A stretch of DNA of 64,000 bases from Parietichytrium sp. I65-24A (taxonomy: Eukaryota; Sar; Bigyra; Thraustochytrida; Thraustochytriidae). The notes beneath the pieces were generated by a model that ran no database searches, had not been told where the DNA came from, and saw only the letters and a program-made list of their open reading frames with translations. The position numbers and the translations under genes are program-made. The stretch spans positions 64,843 through 128,842 of the forward strand of contig BLSF01000024.1 in the NCBI GenBank assembly GCA_012862575.1, in the 5' to 3' direction. This document shows positions 60,831-64,000 of the stretch, piece after piece (position 1 is the stretch's first letter; each line of letters opens with the position of its first letter).

Positions 60831-61490
60831 ATGGCGCATTCGCACAGGCCGCAGATCAATGCAGCCAGAGCAGTGGGCGATAGGTATGGTGAAGGCAGCT
60901 CTCTGTCTGTAGGCCTTGCATCGGAACGTCGCTCACAGTTTGACGGTGGAAACACTCGACTGAAGACAAGAACGGTAGATTTGCAGGAGTTTGAGCAAAA
61001 CGATGAGCAGCGAGCGGATGTGAAAGCAGTGGTGGAAGAGACGCAGGCGATTGCTGCAGATGATCGTCAGATTGAACAAGACCAAATTCCGCTTGTTGCA
61101 CGGGAGCCCGATGTGAAGCCGGAGGATTTGCTAGTGTTTGATGATCGCGATGACGACATATCTAGCGCGCCGGAACTGTCAGACTCGGAGCGCGACAGCG
61201 AGAGTGATAGTGATGACGAGGACGATGAGCAAGAGATCGCACAAGAACTGGAGAGAATTCGCCGCGAACGCGAAGAGGAGCGAAGACGGCGCGAAGCCGA
61301 AGAGCGGGAGTTGGAGGATAAACTCAACAGCGCGCCGTCCTCTTCTTCTGGCGGACTTAAACGGCGCTGGGATGCAGATGTCGTCTTCCACAATCAAGCT
61401 CCATACGAGCCCAAGAAAGCGAAACGCTTCATCAACGACACTATCCGCAACGATTTCCACCGAAGCTTTTTGAAGAAGTACATCCGTTGA
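60831..61490 (+). CDS. CWC15: CWC15 spliceosome-associated protein
   Basis: 219 aa, ATG at 60831. CWC15 (human AD-002) is a largely disordered subunit of the Prp19-related/activated spliceosome. The N-terminus MAHSHRPQINAARA matches the short conserved start of the family. The middle is acidic and Ser/Asp-rich (about 105-140) with a Glu/Arg coiled segment (about 138-165). The C-terminus is diagnostic: RWDADVVFHNQA near 178-189 and KRFINDTIRNDFHRSFLKKYIR at the end, including the conserved RFINDT and F-H-x-x-F-x-x-K-Y-I patterns. It is divergently paired with SF1, another splicing gene. Confidence 0.95.
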   Translation: MAHSHRPQINAARAVGDRYGEGSSLSVGLASERRSQFDGGNTRLKTRTVDLQEFEQNDEQRADVKAVVEETQAIAADDRQIEQDQIPLVAREPDVKPEDLLVFDDRDDDISSAPELSDSERDSESDSDDEDDEQEIAQELERIRREREEERRRREAEERELEDKLNSAPSSSSGGLKRRWDADVVFHNQAPYEPKKAKRFINDTIRNDFHRSFLKKYIR

Positions 61491-62710
61491 TCTTCTACAA
61501 TGACATCTACACTCTGCACCGGCTCTTGCGTATTGTAACTATAAACAATAATCATCTCAAAATTTACATTGACTAGCTCCTCAAACCGCGAGTTCTCGCA
61601 TCTCTCCAAACTTTGACGACCGCGAGTTCTCGCATCTCTCCGATGACGACCGCGATTTCTTAGCCGAGGTTTCTACTAACCCACCTGACAACCAACCCAC
61701 TTTACCTGACTCGATCCTGTCGCTGTCTCAATCTTGCCGAGACGATCTAGACCGCTTCGCGCGGTCAGATCTTCACAGCACTGCAATCAAACATTCGATG
61801 ACTTTCCTTCAGCCTGAAAGTCACAGTCCTGAAAGTCGCAGTGAGTGAATTTCCCCAGCTTGCAAGTCTCACTCATGCATGCTGAATCATGATTACTGGC
61901 ATCGTGATCATGATTATGGAACGTGCAACGCACACCTTGCAGTCCTTGCAGAGGATCATAGGAAGACCATCTTACTTGTCACTATCCGTCCACATCGCTG
62001 ACTCAACGTCTATTGATGTCTATTGTAACAGTCGGAGATCTTGGCTGTTTTCACGCCTCATCAACAATCAAGTTGACTGTGAAACCATCAATGAAATCAT
62101 TAGGTGGATGGAACAACAAGTGCAAGATAGTGCAAGCCTTGCATACTTTTCTTGCTCTCGCTTCTCTCATCTTGTTCTTCTGAACTGCGCACGTGGATCC
62201 GCCAGGAATTTACAGTTAGTAAAATGAGGAACGTACTGCTGACAGTGAGTTGTTTTACAATCTTGACAACTCCAAGTATCTCCAAGTGCTCAATTCTATG
62301 GCATTACCATGCTGCGCGACTGAGGAGACTGAGGAGGAATCTGTGGGAAGTTGGAAAAGGGTTAAAGCAAAATTAATTGATGATGTGTGCAAGCTGGGAA
62401 TATCCAACTTGGCTTGCGGCAGTCAAGGAATGGAAGCAAGTGCGCAGCGCAGCTCCAGTCAGCATCGCGGCAGGTTTGTATTGTGCGCCGAAAGCTAGGT
62501 TAAGCTCGAGGTTGGGCTGACTGGCAGCTCAGTATCCCGTATCTCTGGAGACGAGAGAAACGAGCCGAACGTGCTCCCGTTCCTTGACCCGCAGTAAGAG
62601 AAGAAAGGGTTGGCCAAGGCCTTGCAGCTGCTGGACTGCGCGAAACGGGATAGGCGGCATATCTTGAAAAGCGGTACAAGGTACAAGGAGGCGGACTCGG
62701 GGCATCGGAG
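61491..62710. other. Intergenic, 1.2 kb
   Basis: A short direct repeat (CGCGAGTTCTCGCATCTCTCC, twice, about 61588-61640) lies just after CWC15. The remaining frames have no motifs and no gene is called. Confidence 0.5.
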
Positions 62711-64000
62711 ATGGCGCAAGAAGGTAGAGCGGGGAGCGTGATGGGCTGGGGCTCGAACAGACACGGAGAACTGCACGTTGGTCGCGAACAGCGATGTGAT
62801 ACGCCAAGGCTCGTAACGGCGCTTGAGTCGCAAGGCATTGTGCAGGTTGCATGTGGAGACAAGTACAGTATTTGCTTGGACGAATTTGGCAATGTGTTCT
62901 CTTTCGGATCCTGCACGCAGGGGCAGCTTGGTCATGGCCAATCGAAAGAGGATTGCGTGCCTCCCACGCAAGTGGGCGGAGAGCTGCTTGCGCGAAGAGT
63001 TGTGAGCGTTGCAGCAGGGTACCTTTCCAGCGCAGCGATTACGGAACAGGGCGAGCTATACGAGTGGGGTCTTCTGCACTACACCCCGCAAGACTCGACT
63101 CATGCGTCCATTGAACTCCACGGTCTTGGGCGCAATGGGCCGCGGCCATACATGAGCGAAAAGCTAAGCAAGCTCATTAAAGACAGTACGCTGAGATACA
63201 TGACTTCCTCGGAGGAAGACGGAGTCGCCAAGAAGGCAGACACTCCTAACGCTCTGGATGGGGGGACAGGAGAGGAAGGTGGTCAGCGTGCTGACGAGGG
63301 TGTGATCAATTTGCGCATCCGGAGAAAGGTGGTACCCAACCCGCTGCGCAATCCGTCTTTGCTTGGCTTCAAGCCTGTCAAAGTCGCACTCGGAGCCGCT
63401 CATGTATCAATCGTTACAAGTGATGGAAAAATATTTTCTAAAGGATACAATGACCGCGGGCAACTTGGCTGCGGGGACCGAATTTCACGCGCCGAATTTA
63501 CCCAAGCCTGTGGGCCCGTAAACTCGTCACACTGTATAGACATTATCTGCGGCGGATCACACTGTCTTGCTTTAACAAACGACGGGCGTGTGTGGGTCTT
63601 CGGGACGAACGCGTTCGGGCAGCTCGGCCTCGGCGCCAAATATGGCGAACAAATGACTCCTGTCATGAACCATTTACTAGAGGAGGAGTTTATCACGCAG
63701 GTGGCAGCTGGCGACCATCACTCTGTTTGCCTCACTCGGGATGGCGAGGTTCTCAGTTTTGGGCATGCAGAATACGGCCAGCATGGTGGAAGAGACGACT
63801 GTGGCCATGATTTACAACCGTACGCGCATCTATTGCGCTACTTTTATTCGCCGCGTTCCGTAGAGCCTTTCTCGAAGCAGTCCGAACGACCAGTCCGTTT
63901 ACGATCCATCGCGAGCCACGCTAGATACACTCTCGGTATCGACGAGGATGGACAATTGTGGAGCTGGGGATGGAACGGGAACGGAGTGCTTGGCCATGGT
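62711..64000 (+). CDS. RCC1-repeat beta-propeller protein; 3' end beyond the window
   Basis: The ATG at 62711 opens 430 codons with no stop before the right edge. RCC1-type repeats are visible throughout: MGWGSNRHGELHVG near 11-24, FSFGSCTQGQLGHG near 65, YEWG near 118, FSKGYNDRGQLGCGD near 240, VFGTNAFGQLGLG near 300, LSFGHAEYGQHGG near 345 and LWSWGWNGNGVLGHG at the edge. Each follows a G-x-x-H/S-x-hydrophobic strand such as VACGDKYSICL or VAAGDHHSVCL. Long inserts interrupt some blades, including a Lys/Asp/Gly insert near 165-205. RCC1-like propellers act as Ran exchange factors or as scaffolds in other proteins. The unusual inserts argue against canonical RCC1 itself, and the missing C-terminus could hold another domain. 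Confidence 0.9.
   Translation, partial: MAQEGRAGSVMGWGSNRHGELHVGREQRCDTPRLVTALESQGIVQVACGDKYSICLDEFGNVFSFGSCTQGQLGHGQSKEDCVPPTQVGGELLARRVVSVAAGYLSSAAITEQGELYEWGLLHYTPQDSTHASIELHGLGRNGPRPYMSEKLSKLIKDSTLRYMTSSEEDGVAKKADTPNALDGGTGEEGGQRADEGVINLRIRRKVVPNPLRNPSLLGFKPVKVALGAAHVSIVTSDGKIFSKGYNDRGQLGCGDRISRAEFTQACGPVNSSHCIDIICGGSHCLALTNDGRVWVFGTNAFGQLGLGAKYGEQMTPVMNHLLEEEFITQVAAGDHHSVCLTRDGEVLSFGHAEYGQHGGRDDCGHDLQPYAHLLRYFYSPRSVEPFSKQSERPVRLRSIASHARYTLGIDEDGQLWSWGWNGNGVLGHG

Overview
This window looks like nuclear DNA of a eukaryotic microbe, most plausibly a stramenopile protist. A labyrinthulomycete/thraustochytrid is my best guess and an oomycete the main alternative; this is inferred from gene content and was not tested. 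Genes are mostly intron-poor. Where introns occur they are about 75-120 bp (one is 470 bp), with GTAAGT, GTGAGT or GTACGT donors, and CTAAC/CTGAC-like branch sites are visible in several. I saw no bacterial operons, rRNA, tRNA, IS element or CRISPR array.

Layout, left half. A 3'-truncated acidic protein gene lies at the left edge (1-1427, minus). It is followed by the XPF/ERCC4 repair nuclease (minus), a BMT5-like rRNA methyltransferase (plus), a secreted three-module TIL-type protein (plus), a membrane-anchored protein with two sulfotransferase-like repeats (minus), an ASCC2-like CUE/RGG protein (minus), a two-exon EGF-like/seven-TM protein (minus), a Vps39/Vam6-family CNH protein (minus) and an SQD2-like GT4 glycosyltransferase with a C-terminal membrane segment (minus). 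A 4.3 kb stretch without recognisable genes (26356-30685) precedes a five-exon MMPL/RND/Patched-like transporter (plus) and an RNF121-type RING ligase (minus).

The centre (36541-49508) is the most distinctive part: a cluster of surface carbohydrate-active enzymes. Three lytic-polysaccharide-monooxygenase-like proteins (minus) are followed by two GH5 endoglucanase-like proteins (plus), with a decayed LPMO fragment between the second and third LPMO genes. All five intact proteins have a signal peptide, a Gly/Asp/Thr/Ser-rich linker, one C-terminal membrane helix, a basic Y/F-R/K-R-G stop-transfer motif and a short Gln/Tyr-rich cytosolic tail. The catalytic domains are unrelated, yet they share the same anchor design, which suggests a membrane-tethered polysaccharide-degrading system. 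A small secreted protein with a GPI-like C-terminus lies just downstream.

Right part: a FYVE-finger protein with a C-terminal tail anchor (minus), a two-exon APS kinase (minus), a three-exon membrane-anchored helical protein of unknown function (plus), the divergently transcribed splicing genes SF1/BBP (minus) and CWC15 (plus), and an RCC1-repeat protein running off the right edge.

Two single N bases (14722 and 49585) each sit between two near-identical copies of flanking sequence. They are best read as unmerged contig or haplotype joins, so the partial gene copies beside them should not be counted as extra genes. Many housekeeping genes have a short tandem repeat just upstream of the start codon, including a G-quadruplex-type repeat upstream of XPF and a 265 bp minisatellite upstream of SF1. 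I saw no such repeats directly upstream of the CAZyme genes.
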